From positions 1 to 64,000 of the forward strand of contig CAZVYY010000012.1 of NCBI GenBank assembly GCA_964630775.1: a DNA stretch of 64,000 nt. The letters are read 5' to 3'. A model generated the notes under the pieces. The model was not told the origin of the DNA and made no database searches. It saw nothing but the letters and a program-made list of their open reading frames with translations. Both the position numbers and the translations under genes were made by a program. Shown piece after piece: positions 1 through 8,497 of this stretch (its first letter is position 1; every line of letters starts with the position of its first letter). Source of the stretch: Anaeroglomus sp964630775. GTDB lineage: Bacteria > Planctomycetota > Phycisphaerae > Sedimentisphaerales > Anaerohalosphaeraceae.

Positions 1-1
1 T

Positions 2-1078
2 ATCGACGGCAGCCCGACCGTGGTGGTGGTTGCCCCGGATCCAGAGACGCTCAAGCAGTCCCCAAATTACGCTCAGCAGGTCAGCCTGTTTGTACATCAG
101 CTTGACGAACTGCGGGATAAGCCCGCGGTGACCCGGGACGAGGTCAAGATTCAACTGCTGGGCAATATCGAATTTCCGGAAGAGTCGGCGATGGTTCGCG
201 ACAAGGGCGGCGAGGGCATCGGGCTGTATCGGACGGAGTTTTTGTATTTGTACGGCGGGACGGAACCGACGGAAGAGGACCACTACCAGGCATACGCTCA
301 GGCGGTCAAGGTGTTTCCGCATGAGCCGGTGGTCATCCGCACGATGGATCTGGGGGCCGACAAGCTGCCTCAGACGATCCGTCAGACGCCGGAGGCCAAC
401 CCGGTGCTGGGGCTGCGGTCGATCCGGTACTGTCTGCAGAACCTGGGGCTGTTCAAGACGCAGCTTCGGGCGATTCTGCGGGCGTCGGTGCTGGGCGATG
501 TGCGGGTGATGTTTCCGCTGATTACCAATCTACAGGAACTTCGCCAGGCCAAGATGATTCTGCGGGATGTGATGGAAGACCTGGACGAATATGCGGCGCC
601 GTATAATGCGAAGATTCCGGTGGGGATTATGATTGAGACGCCCAGTTCGGCGCTGACGTCGAATTATCTTGCGGCGGAGAGTGATTTTTTCAGTATCGGA
701 ACCAACGACCTGATTCAATATACGCTGGCGGTGGACCGCGGCAATGAACATGTTTCGACGCTGTTTTCGGCGGCGGAACCGGCGATCGTCCGTATTTTGC
801 GCAGCGTGATTCATGACGCGGGCAAGGCGGGCATCGGTCTGAGCATCTGCGGCGAGGTGGCGTCGGACCCGGAATATATCATGCTGCTGCTGGGGATGGG
901 CGTTCGGACGCTGTCGCTGGCTCCGCCGATGATTCCGGAGATCAAGAAAATAATTCGTTCGGTGACCATCGAGGACTGCAATATGCTGGCACGTCGCGTG
1001 GCGACGCTGGATTCGCAGCGGCAGATCAAGAATCTGCTGCGGGATGCGGCCAGCCAGATACTGCCTGGACAATTATAG
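2..1078 (+). CDS. ptsI: PTS enzyme I (phosphoenolpyruvate-protein phosphotransferase), C-terminal part
   Basis: The gene is cut by the left edge of the window; the reading frame is open from base 2. Enzyme I moves phosphate from PEP to a histidine of its own and then to HPr. The visible 358 residues cover the PEP-binding TIM barrel: GLYRTEFLYL near base 230, RTMDLGADK, the GTNDL-type segment, and SICGEVAS near base 845 with the cysteine that acts as proton donor. The N-terminal phospho-histidine domain lies outside the window, so plain PtsI cannot be told from a GAF-bearing PtsP. The family is certain from motifs. No sugar permease gene is nearby, so a regulatory PTS is possible (inference). 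Confidence 0.93.
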   Translation: MDGSPTVVVVAPDPETLKQSPNYAQQVSLFVHQLDELRDKPAVTRDEVKIQLLGNIEFPEESAMVRDKGGEGIGLYRTEFLYLYGGTEPTEEDHYQAYAQAVKVFPHEPVVIRTMDLGADKLPQTIRQTPEANPVLGLRSIRYCLQNLGLFKTQLRAILRASVLGDVRVMFPLITNLQELRQAKMILRDVMEDLDEYAAPYNAKIPVGIMIETPSSALTSNYLAAESDFFSIGTNDLIQYTLAVDRGNEHVSTLFSAAEPAIVRILRSVIHDAGKAGIGLSICGEVASDPEYIMLLLGMGVRTLSLAPPMIPEIKKIIRSVTIEDCNMLARRVATLDSQRQIKNLLRDAASQILPGQL

Positions 1079-1212
1079 GCGTCCGGTCAATCGACGACGA
1101 ACAAGGAAACAGGAGCTTTCCGGCCGGACAGGACGGAAGAGCATCACAAAATTCGGAATGCTGGGGCATCGCTGCCGGGAGGCCGGACAGCGGGTGGCCC
1201 GGAAAAGGACAC

Positions 1213-1947
1213 ATGCAGCCGACTAAAACACTGTTGTTATATTTTACAATCACAGGGGGGCCGAGCTATCTGTCGCAGCAGGAAACGCTGACGATGTGGA
1301 GCCGGGCGCTGCTGCGCGCGGGGATTGAGCCGGCCTATTCCCAGGGATTTAATCCGCATCCGAAGATTTCTCTGCCGCTGCCGCGTTCGGTCGGGGTTGA
1401 AGGCGACCAGGACCTGCTGATGGTACAGACAGACACCTTTGCAGGCTCAGCCGAAGACCTTCAGCGCCGGATGAATGCTCAGCTCCCGGAAGACTGCACG
1501 GTATTCTGTGCCGAGATTCTGGAGGGCAAGGCCCGCCGGTATCCGGCCAGTATTCTGTACCGGTTTGAGCCGAAGTCCTCCTGCTGGACGGAGACATTCC
1601 GGCAGGGTCTCGAGGCATGCCGGCGGCAGATTGAGGCGGGGGACCGGGTGGAGAGGGTGCGTCAGCGGCCCGATGAGCGTGTGGGCAGGACGGTGGATAT
1701 CGGGGTGTATCTGCAGGCGGTCGGCTGGGATGAGAGGGTCATTGAGGTACGGTGCCGGTTCAGCGGGCAGGGGACGGTACGGGTGGAGGAATTGCTGGGC
1801 TGGGTGGGATTGCGACGGGAGGATCTGTGCAGGCCGGTGCTGCGGACGGGCATTGAATGGCTGATGACGGGATGGCCGACGGCGACGGCCCGGGAGGATG
1901 CCCAGGGAGACGAGGCCCAGCCATCGGAGGATTCGATGGGGACATGA
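1213..1947 (+). CDS. DUF2344 (TIGR03936-type) radical-SAM-linked protein
   Basis: A 244-residue protein with the family hallmark near the N-terminus: a Y/F-T-x-x-G-P-S-Y-L-S-Q-x-E segment and then AYSQGFNPHPKISLPLPRSV. In many bacteria this domain is fused to, or encoded beside, a B12-binding radical SAM protein and often sits next to RNase G and rplU. Here RNase E/G follows directly, but no radical SAM gene is adjacent, because the upstream neighbour is enzyme I. The start ATG at 1213 follows AAAAGGA by a few bases. The last ~20 residues are acidic and probably disordered. The biochemical function is not known to me; the family call is firm. Confidence 0.85.
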   Translation: MQPTKTLLLYFTITGGPSYLSQQETLTMWSRALLRAGIEPAYSQGFNPHPKISLPLPRSVGVEGDQDLLMVQTDTFAGSAEDLQRRMNAQLPEDCTVFCAEILEGKARRYPASILYRFEPKSSCWTETFRQGLEACRRQIEAGDRVERVRQRPDERVGRTVDIGVYLQAVGWDERVIEVRCRFSGQGTVRVEELLGWVGLRREDLCRPVLRTGIEWLMTGWPTATAREDAQGDEAQPSEDSMGT

Positions 1948-1961
1948 CCCGAAACAGGCAC

Positions 1962-2065
1962 TATACCCAGCGGGCATGATTATTCCGCAAACAAAAGAAG
2001 CATGTGGTTGAAGCGGCTGTACTTGGCCGCGACGAACCAGGAAATTTTAAGCAAGATTCAGTATA
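1962..2065 (+). repeat. TATACCC dispersed repeat, copy 1
   Basis: 104-bp intergenic repeat. It starts TATACCCAGCGGGCATGAT and ends TTCAGTATA; the same blocks (CCGCRAGCAAAAGAAGC, CTGTACTTRGCCGCGACGAA, AAATTT.AAGCA) recur in the copies at 5339, 10798 and 27785. It lies between the DUF2344 stop and the RNase E/G start, 17 bp before the latter. A longer open frame for RNase E/G runs through it, but those residues are translated repeat and are not conserved protein. Confidence 0.85.
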
Positions 2066-2082
2066 TAAAAACAGGGACAGCA

Positions 2083-3606
2083 ATGAATATTGAAATGATT
2101 ATTAATGTCAGCGAGGGTGAAGAGTCCCGTGTGGCGGTGGTCTGTGACAATGTGCTGGAGGAACTGCATATTGAACGGGCCGGAACGACCAGTCTTGTGG
2201 GCAATATCTACAAAGCCAAGGTGGTCAATATCGAGCCTGCGATTCAGGCGGCGTTTGTCGATTTCGGGGTGGTCAAGAACGGTTTTCTTCACATCAGCGA
2301 TCTGCATCCGCGGTATTATACGGGGCAGAAGGAAACGGAAGAAAATATCGGCCGCCGCAAGAGCGTGACGCAGCGTCCGCTGATTCAGCGGTGCCTGAAG
2401 CGGGGGCAGGATCTGATTGTGCAGGTGATCAAGGAAGGCATCAATACCAAGGGGCCGACCCTGACGACGTACCTGTCGCTGCCGGGCAAGTATATGGTGC
2501 TGATGCCGTGGATGAATAATGTCGGCGTGTCGCAGAAGATTGAGGACGAATCCGAACGCAAGCGGCTGCGCGAGGCGGCCAACGGATTGAAGCTGCCGGA
2601 CAATGCGGGGATTATTATCCGTACCGCGGCGCTGACGGCGACCAAGCGTGACCTGCAGAATGATTTGTCGTACCTGAGCCGGCTGTGGGGAGCGATTACC
2701 AAGCGGATGGACAAGGAAAAGGCCCCGGCGGAGATGTACCGCGAATCCGACCTGGTGCTGCGGACGGTGCGTGATATCTTTGATACGCGGATATCCAAGA
2801 TTGTCTGCGACAACGAGACGATTGCCAAGCAGATTCGGGATTTTATCTCGATTGTTCAGCCGAAACTGAAAAACCGGGTGTCGTTTTATGACCAGAAAAC
2901 GCCGCTGTTTCACAAGTACAACATCGAAAAAGAGATTGAAAATATTCAATCCAGCCGGGTGGAGCTCAAATGCGGCGGATCGCTGGTGATTGAACAGACC
3001 GAGGCGATGGTGACCATTGATGTCAACAGCGGCAAATACCGCAAGCCCGACAATGCCGAGCAGACGGCGCTGAAAATCAACCTGGAGGCGGCCAAAGAGA
3101 TTGTCCGGCAACTGAAGCTGCGGGATATGGGCGGGCTGATCGTCTGCGATTTTATCGACATGCGGGAGAATAAGAACAAGCAGGCGGTGGAAAAGGCGTT
3201 TCGGGAGGAACTCAAGACTGACCGGGCGCGGACCCGGGCGCTGAAGATGAGTGCCTTTGGGCTGATCGAACTGACGCGACAGCGGCTGCGGCCTTCGCTG
3301 CAGTCCAGCACGACCTATCGCTGCCCGCATTGCCATGGAACCGGATCGGTCAAGAGTCCGGCGGCGCAGGCGACTGAAATTCTGCGGTCGGTGCGCATGG
3401 CGCTGAGCCGTGAGGAAATCCGGCGGGTGGAGGCGACGGTGGCTGCTCCGGTGGCTGAATATCTGCTCAATCAGCGGCGCAGCAACCTGGCTGAGCTGGA
3501 GCAGGAATCGGGTGTGCAGATTGTGATTAAATCTGATTTTCTGGCAGGCTCGCAGAGTCTGCAGATGGTCTGTTATGATGAACGCGGCAGTGTCGTGAAG
3601 GTTTAG
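2083..3606 (+). CDS. rng: Ribonuclease E/G
   Basis: A 507-residue endoribonuclease that processes rRNA precursors and turns over mRNA. An N-terminal S1 RNA-binding region (LVGNIYKAKV..GFLHISDLHP) is followed by the catalytic core with the two Mg-binding aspartate motifs TIDVNSG (~3015) and VCDFIDM (~3145) and the zinc-link CPHCHG (~3322). The length fits RNase G or a short RNase E without the long degradosome tail. I chose ATG 2083, which is preceded by CAGGGACAG and matches the usual family N-terminus (MNIEMIINV). The earlier in-frame ATG at 2002 lies inside the dispersed repeat. Confidence 0.95.
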   Translation: MNIEMIINVSEGEESRVAVVCDNVLEELHIERAGTTSLVGNIYKAKVVNIEPAIQAAFVDFGVVKNGFLHISDLHPRYYTGQKETEENIGRRKSVTQRPLIQRCLKRGQDLIVQVIKEGINTKGPTLTTYLSLPGKYMVLMPWMNNVGVSQKIEDESERKRLREAANGLKLPDNAGIIIRTAALTATKRDLQNDLSYLSRLWGAITKRMDKEKAPAEMYRESDLVLRTVRDIFDTRISKIVCDNETIAKQIRDFISIVQPKLKNRVSFYDQKTPLFHKYNIEKEIENIQSSRVELKCGGSLVIEQTEAMVTIDVNSGKYRKPDNAEQTALKINLEAAKEIVRQLKLRDMGGLIVCDFIDMRENKNKQAVEKAFREELKTDRARTRALKMSAFGLIELTRQRLRPSLQSSTTYRCPHCHGTGSVKSPAAQATEILRSVRMALSREEIRRVEATVAAPVAEYLLNQRRSNLAELEQESGVQIVIKSDFLAGSQSLQMVCYDERGSVVKV

Positions 3607-3624
3607 CGGCGTTGCCTGAAGACT

Positions 3625-4617
3625 ATGAAAAAGGATCGTATGTTTGATTTGGATTATGCACGGATGGTATTGCAGGCGGAGGCGGCGGGTGTCGCTTCGC
3701 TGGACCAGATTGTCGGGCAGCCCGCCTATGCAAAAGCCTGCGAGATGATATTCCATTGCAGCGGCTCGGTGATTGTCACCGGGGTTGGCAAGGCGGGGAT
3801 TGTCGGCAATAAAATCAGCGGAACGCTGGCTTCGACGGGAACACCGAGTCACTTTCTGCACCCGACCGAAGCGGTACACGGGGACCTGGGGCGGGTGCGG
3901 CGGAATGATGTTGTGCTGGCATTGAGTCACAGCGGCAGCAGCGATGAGATTCTGCGGCTGATTGAGCCGCTCAAGCAGCGCGAAATACGCCTGATATCGA
4001 TTGTCGGGGACAGTCAGAGCCGGCTGGCCAGGCACAGTGACGTGGCCTTATGCATGGGCAGGATGGCGGAGGCCTGTCCGCTGGGGCTGGCGCCGAGCGT
4101 TTCGACGACCTGTATGCTGGCGCTGGGGGATTCGCTGGCGCTGACGGTGATGAAGGCGCGGCAGTTCAGTACGGAAGAATATGCCCGGTTCCATCCGGCC
4201 GGGGCGCTGGGAGCCAAACTGATTACAGTGGGGCAGACGATGTGGTTCAAATCCGGCGAGACGCTGCCGCTGGTCAAGTCCGGCCAGACGGTCCAGCAGA
4301 TGCTGGATTTGACCAGCCAGCAGAAACGGCATGGTGCGGTGATGGTGGTGGACGGCGAGGGAAAACTGGCGGGAATTATTACCGACGGCGACCTGCGGCG
4401 TGCAATGACACGGTTTACCAAAGACGTGTTCGGCAAGCGTGCCGAGGAGATCATGACCGCCGGCTGCAAGCGGGTGCGGGAGGATACGCTGGCGGCGGAA
4501 GCGATGGCGATTTTCCATCGGTACCGGATCGATGAATTGCCGGTGGTGGACAGTGACGATCGGCCGATTGGTCTGATTGACGTTCAGGATATTGTGGCGA
4601 TTAAGATTGTGGGGTAA
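3625..4617 (+). CDS. kdsD: D-arabinose-5-phosphate isomerase (KpsF/GutQ family)
   Basis: Converts ribulose-5-phosphate to arabinose-5-phosphate, the first committed step to Kdo of lipopolysaccharide. The 330 residues give an N-terminal SIS sugar-isomerase domain (VTGVGKAGIVGNK, SHSGSSDEI, HPTEAVHGDLG) and a C-terminal pair of CBS domains from about residue 205, the standard architecture and length. ATG 3640 has a better ribosome-binding site (AAAGGA, inside the first codons) than ATG 3625, so the protein may start five residues later. The Kdo phosphatase follows after one dispersed repeat, so the two enzymes form a Kdo cassette. Confidence 0.94.
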   Translation: MKKDRMFDLDYARMVLQAEAAGVASLDQIVGQPAYAKACEMIFHCSGSVIVTGVGKAGIVGNKISGTLASTGTPSHFLHPTEAVHGDLGRVRRNDVVLALSHSGSSDEILRLIEPLKQREIRLISIVGDSQSRLARHSDVALCMGRMAEACPLGLAPSVSTTCMLALGDSLALTVMKARQFSTEEYARFHPAGALGAKLITVGQTMWFKSGETLPLVKSGQTVQQMLDLTSQQKRHGAVMVVDGEGKLAGIITDGDLRRAMTRFTKDVFGKRAEEIMTAGCKRVREDTLAAEAMAIFHRYRIDELPVVDSDDRPIGLIDVQDIVAIKIVG

Positions 4618-4634
4618 GACCCCGGCGGGTGTGT

Positions 4635-4806
4635 TATACCCAACGGGTATGATGATTCCGCGACGGCCACAGGCTGTTTTATGCCGCGCGTACTCACGGG
4701 GTAGCGTTACCCTACGCAGCCGCGGGGATAAAGCTGTTGCTGGAAGCTGGCGGCTGACAGCTTTGTAGCCGCGACGAAACGGGAAATTTCAAGCAGGGTT
4801 AATATA
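4635..4806 (+). repeat. TATACCC dispersed repeat, copy 2 (long, composite)
   Basis: 172 bp. The first ~30 bp (TATACCCAACGGGTATGAT, ATTCCGCGA) and the last ~35 bp (GTAGCCGCGACGAAACGGG, AAATTTCAAGCAGG, AATATA) match the family, but the middle is replaced by ~100 bp of other sequence. The words CCGCGA and GGCCACAG inside it are shared with the copy at 58539. Its last base is the A of the kdsC start codon. Confidence 0.8.
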
Positions 4807-5330
4807 TGTGTGCAAAACAGGCGGATTTGAGCCGGATTCAACTGCTGATCATGGATGTGGACGGTGTTTTGACCGACGGCGGAATTATTATTCATTCGGA
4901 TGGCTCGGAAAGCAAGCGTTTCAATGTGCTGGACGGCCAGCGGGTGACGCTGTGGCATCGGGCGGGGCTGGACAGCGCCATTCTCAGCGGACGCGAGACG
5001 GCGGCGACGACGGTACGGGCAGAGCAGCTCGGAATTAAATACGTGCTGCAGGGCTGCAAGCAGAAACTGCCGGCTTTTGAGCAATTGCTGAAGGATACGG
5101 GATACGTGCCCGAGCAGGCGGCCTATATCGGGGATGACTGGCTGGATTTGCCGCTGCTGCGGCGGGTGGGATTTGCGGTGGTGCCGGCACAGGGTGTCGA
5201 GGAAATCAAGCCGTATGCCCATTATGTGACGCGGGCTGCCGGCGGGGACGGGGCGGTGGCGGAGGTGATTGAGTATATTTTGCGTCAGACGGGGCGATGG
5301 GAGCGGTCGATTGAGCGGTATCTGGTATAA
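4806..5330 (+). CDS. kdsC: 3-deoxy-D-manno-octulosonate 8-phosphate phosphatase
   Basis: HAD-superfamily phosphatase that removes phosphate from Kdo-8-P. It has 174 residues, the usual KdsC length, with the nucleophile motif IMDVDGVLTDG at the N-terminus, ILSGRET (motif II), a lysine in GCKQK (motif III) and YIGDDWLDLPLL (motif IV). ATG 4806 shares its A with the end of the dispersed repeat, and the AGCAGGG ribosome-binding site lies inside that repeat. Pairing with kdsD shows that the organism makes Kdo and so probably has an LPS-bearing outer membrane. Confidence 0.93.
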   Translation: MCAKQADLSRIQLLIMDVDGVLTDGGIIIHSDGSESKRFNVLDGQRVTLWHRAGLDSAILSGRETAATTVRAEQLGIKYVLQGCKQKLPAFEQLLKDTGYVPEQAAYIGDDWLDLPLLRRVGFAVVPAQGVEEIKPYAHYVTRAAGGDGAVAEVIEYILRQTGRWERSIERYLV

Positions 5331-5338
5331 ATCAGGAA

Positions 5339-5440
5339 ATACCCGACGGGTATGATTATTCCGCAAGCAAAAGAAGCATGCGGTTAATGTTTCTGTACTT
5401 AACCGCGACGAAACGGAAATTTTTAAGCAGGATCAGTATA
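5339..5440 (+). repeat. TATACCC dispersed repeat, copy 3
   Basis: 102 bp, from ATACCCGACGGGTATGATTA to GATCAGTATA. It contains CCGCAAGCAAAAGAAGC and TGTACTTAACCGCGACGAAA. Its 3' end, AAGCAGGATCAGTAT followed by ATG, provides both an AGGA ribosome-binding site at good spacing and the first base of the next start codon. Confidence 0.85.
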
Positions 5441-8403
5441 TGATGGTGCGAAAGCTGATTATCGGCATCGTGGCCGCGGCCATAGTGGCGTTATTGTTCT
5501 GGGGATACCTGCGACTGACGGGCAGCAAGGGATTGCCGACCGGACAGACGTCGTCGATACGGGATATCCCCGATCTGCCGGATGACCCGCAGGCCCGGCA
5601 GATTGACCAGACGAAAATCATTGGGGTCAACCAGGCGCGTTATACCATTCTGGACCCTCAGACGCGGCAGGTTCGTCGGATTTTTGGTTTCGAGCGACTT
5701 GTCAATCCCGGGGCCCAATCCAACAACTGGCAGGTGCTCAAGCCGTATATGTATGTGTTTGAAGACCGGTTTCGGTGCCGGATGGATGCGGATAAGGGGG
5801 ATATTCAGGTGGAAGACAGCGGCAGTACGCCGGTCCCCCAGGATGCCCAGTTGACCGGCAAGGTGGTCATCCGGCTGCTGCCGACCGAAGGGCAGAAATT
5901 CACCGAAACGGTGATTCTGCTGGATGATTTGAATTACAGCAGTGAGCGGTCGGAATTCTTTACCAATGGGCCGGTGGAGCTGATTTCAGCCCAGGCCCGG
6001 CTGGTGGGCAAGGGGATGCTGATGATGCATAACCCGGCCAATGGGCGGATTGAGTATTTTCAGATCAAGGACCTGGAGTATCTGCGGCTGAAAAATGCGG
6101 TGTCGTCGAAGTTGTTCGGCAGTGAATCCGGTACAGCGGCCGGGAAAGCCGGCGATGGGACGGCCAGGCCCGAAGCGGCGAAGAAGCCTGCACCTGCCAA
6201 ACCTGTTGATTCTGATGCGAAGGCGGCATCCGGGATGGCAAGGACAGAACCGAACAGTACGGATATGCTGACGGCTCCGCTGCTGTATCAATGTGCCTTG
6301 CGGGACAATGTGGAGATTCAGTATGCCCGGCAGGCCATTATCAAGGGGGCGCAGGAAATTACGATTCTGAATATGCTGTTCGGGCCGCAGCCCGGAAGCG
6401 AGGCATCAGACGAACCGGCAGCACAGCAGTCTGCCGCGACGGCGGTTCAACCGGCGGTTTCGAAAGCTCAATCTCCTGAAACGCTGCTGGAAGGCGAACT
6501 GCCGTGGGAACAGCGAACCAAACTGCCGCAGGTGCCGGCTGATGATGATACGACCGATGTGATTGTGACCTGTGACGGCGGGGTTGTGGTCAGGCCGATG
6601 GATGGTTTGTATGATGGGAAAACGGAAGTATCGCTGGATGTTCAGGTGACCGGCAAGCCGCTGCTGATTCAGCGGCTGGATGCTGCGGCCGGCCAGACGC
6701 CTTATACCATGGTGCAGTGCCAGAGCCTGCAATACAATCCCTCGCAGGAAGTACTGAAGCTGTTTGTGGGTGAATTTGAAAAAACGGTGCGGCTGAATAT
6801 GAATGCCGAGGGCGGGTACCTGGAGACGACGGGCAATGTGCTGTGGGACCGCAAAAGCAGTTATGCCCTTGTGGATGGGCCGGGCAAGATGGTGTTTGAG
6901 CCTTCAAGCGGCAAGACTGAATCTGCGGTCAAACCCGAGACGGCGTCGCTATCGGGGCCGGCGCAGGTAACGTTCGGGCAGAAGATGGATGTGTTCTTTG
7001 CCGAGGCGCCGCAGTCGGCCCAGGGCGAGATTGCCCTGGCTGCGGTGAACCTGGCCGGCGGGATGAAGGCGGAGATGAAAAACAGTTCGACACTTCGCAC
7101 CCAGGCCCAGTCGGCCCGTCTGGAATTCAATCCGGGCAATCAGCTTGCCCGTGTGGAGCTGGATGGTGATGTGCAGTTTGCCTCCGAAGCGGAACAAGGC
7201 AAGTCTCAGGCGCAGGCGGATAAGGCGGTGCTGAGTTTTGCGGCGGAAAATACCCTGACGACTGCGGATTTCAAAGGGCATGTGGCTTTTGATGCGGCTC
7301 AGGGGACGTTTACTTCCGGTGACGCAAAGATTCAATTTGCCAAAAATGAATCGGGGCAGCTTGAGCCGGTGGCGCTGACCAGTACGACCGAGGCGGTGAT
7401 GGTCAGCAAGTCTGACAAGGCCGACCAGAAACCGGCACGATTTGAGGCTCAGCGGATTGATTATGAATTGTCCAAGGGGTCGGCGATAGCCCAGGGGCCG
7501 GTGGTGTTCAGCTTCTTTACGCCCGCCGATGCCAATGATCCGGGTTCAAGCCTGCCGGTAACGATTACGGCGCAGAAGAATGCGGAATTTATCACAGGGT
7601 CTGGCAAGAGTATTCGGCAGGTGGTGTTCAATGACAATGTGATTGGTGATGCCACCGAGGAAAAGCCGCGGGAAAAAACCATTCGACGCTTTTATGGGGA
7701 TAAGCTGACGGTGGACCTGGGGACCGATCCCAATGGGCGGACGACGATCAGTCATGTGGCCGTGACCGACGGCAATGTACGTCTGGAGGCGAGGCGATTT
7801 CTGGAGCAGGCCCTGGTCAGCCATGTGAAATTGAGCTGTGAACGGTTTGATTATGACCATGCGACGCGGATGATTGCCGCGGCCGGGCCGGGCAAAATCG
7901 AATTGAATAATCAGGAGGTAGTGACCGATCCAAAAACGCCGGCGGGTTCACTGGATTTGCGGCAGCCATGCTATGCCCTGGTTGAAGGATTCAACACGCT
8001 GACCTGGAACATCCCGACCCAGCAGATTACGGCTGTCGGCGGGGACAAATCGCTGTCGCTGGGTTATATTACCATGAAAGACGGCAATCCGGACAAGGTG
8101 ACCAAGGCCCAGTCGATGCAGACGATCCTGCAGCTTGCCAAAGATGCTACGGATCGAACGGTCCTGAGCGAACTGCTGGCTGAAGGCGGGATTTATCTGG
8201 AGCAGGTTGGCCAGCATGTGCTGGCGGGGCAGAAGCTGCGATATACGGGCGCGGATGGCTGGGTGCATATCGAAGGCACGGATGCCCAGCCGTGTTTTGT
8301 GGATGGCGTCAAGGTGCCCGTTGTGGATTATAACATGCAGACCGGCCAGTTGAAGACGCGGCTGAGCACAACGCCGGGTGCGATTCCGGTTGAAACGAAA
8401 TAA
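5440..8403 (+). CDS. Very large LptC/LptA (OstA)-like lipopolysaccharide transport protein
   Basis: 987 residues with one N-terminal membrane helix (about residues 4-26), so most of it is probably periplasmic. An LptC-like region follows the helix. A linker rich in A, K and P lies at about 225-275. Then come long runs of OstA-type beta-jellyroll sequence (for example ARFEAQRIDYELSKGSAIAQG and RFDYDHATRMIAAAGPGKI). E. coli LptC and LptA are each under 200 residues, so this looks like an extended or fused bridge. Position right after kdsD and kdsC supports an LPS export role. The assignment rests on fold-like pattern and context rather than a catalytic motif. Tandem ATGs occur at 5440 and 5443. 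Confidence 0.75.
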   Translation: MMVRKLIIGIVAAAIVALLFWGYLRLTGSKGLPTGQTSSIRDIPDLPDDPQARQIDQTKIIGVNQARYTILDPQTRQVRRIFGFERLVNPGAQSNNWQVLKPYMYVFEDRFRCRMDADKGDIQVEDSGSTPVPQDAQLTGKVVIRLLPTEGQKFTETVILLDDLNYSSERSEFFTNGPVELISAQARLVGKGMLMMHNPANGRIEYFQIKDLEYLRLKNAVSSKLFGSESGTAAGKAGDGTARPEAAKKPAPAKPVDSDAKAASGMARTEPNSTDMLTAPLLYQCALRDNVEIQYARQAIIKGAQEITILNMLFGPQPGSEASDEPAAQQSAATAVQPAVSKAQSPETLLEGELPWEQRTKLPQVPADDDTTDVIVTCDGGVVVRPMDGLYDGKTEVSLDVQVTGKPLLIQRLDAAAGQTPYTMVQCQSLQYNPSQEVLKLFVGEFEKTVRLNMNAEGGYLETTGNVLWDRKSSYALVDGPGKMVFEPSSGKTESAVKPETASLSGPAQVTFGQKMDVFFAEAPQSAQGEIALAAVNLAGGMKAEMKNSSTLRTQAQSARLEFNPGNQLARVELDGDVQFASEAEQGKSQAQADKAVLSFAAENTLTTADFKGHVAFDAAQGTFTSGDAKIQFAKNESGQLEPVALTSTTEAVMVSKSDKADQKPARFEAQRIDYELSKGSAIAQGPVVFSFFTPADANDPGSSLPVTITAQKNAEFITGSGKSIRQVVFNDNVIGDATEEKPREKTIRRFYGDKLTVDLGTDPNGRTTISHVAVTDGNVRLEARRFLEQALVSHVKLSCERFDYDHATRMIAAAGPGKIELNNQEVVTDPKTPAGSLDLRQPCYALVEGFNTLTWNIPTQQITAVGGDKSLSLGYITMKDGNPDKVTKAQSMQTILQLAKDATDRTVLSELLAEGGIYLEQVGQHVLAGQKLRYTGADGWVHIEGTDAQPCFVDGVKVPVVDYNMQTGQLKTRLSTTPGAIPVETK

Positions 8404-8440
8404 AAGATTCCAGTATTTGGCTGCGGCCATAATTCAATAA

Positions 8441-8474
8441 AAAACCCCCGGTTCGAAATCGAATCGGGGGTTTT
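8441..8474. terminator. Bidirectional rho-independent terminator
   Basis: A 16-bp near-perfect stem (AAAACCCCCGGTTCGA against TCGAATCGGGGGTTTT, one mismatch) with a 2-base loop. It has A-runs on the left and T-runs on the right. It lies between the convergent LptA-like (+) and GH2 (-) genes and should stop both transcripts. Confidence 0.9.
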
Positions 8475-8497
8475 GTTTTGTCTGAACTGGTTTGGTG

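Noticed and set aside
2002..2082. N-terminal extension of RNase E/G from ATG 2002
   Set aside because: The extra residues are translated dispersed repeat; ATG 2083 has its own ribosome-binding site and the conserved N-terminus.
2047..4035. 662-residue open frame on the minus strand
   Set aside because: It is a shadow of RNase E/G and kdsD, with composition skewed to H, R and Q and no family pattern.
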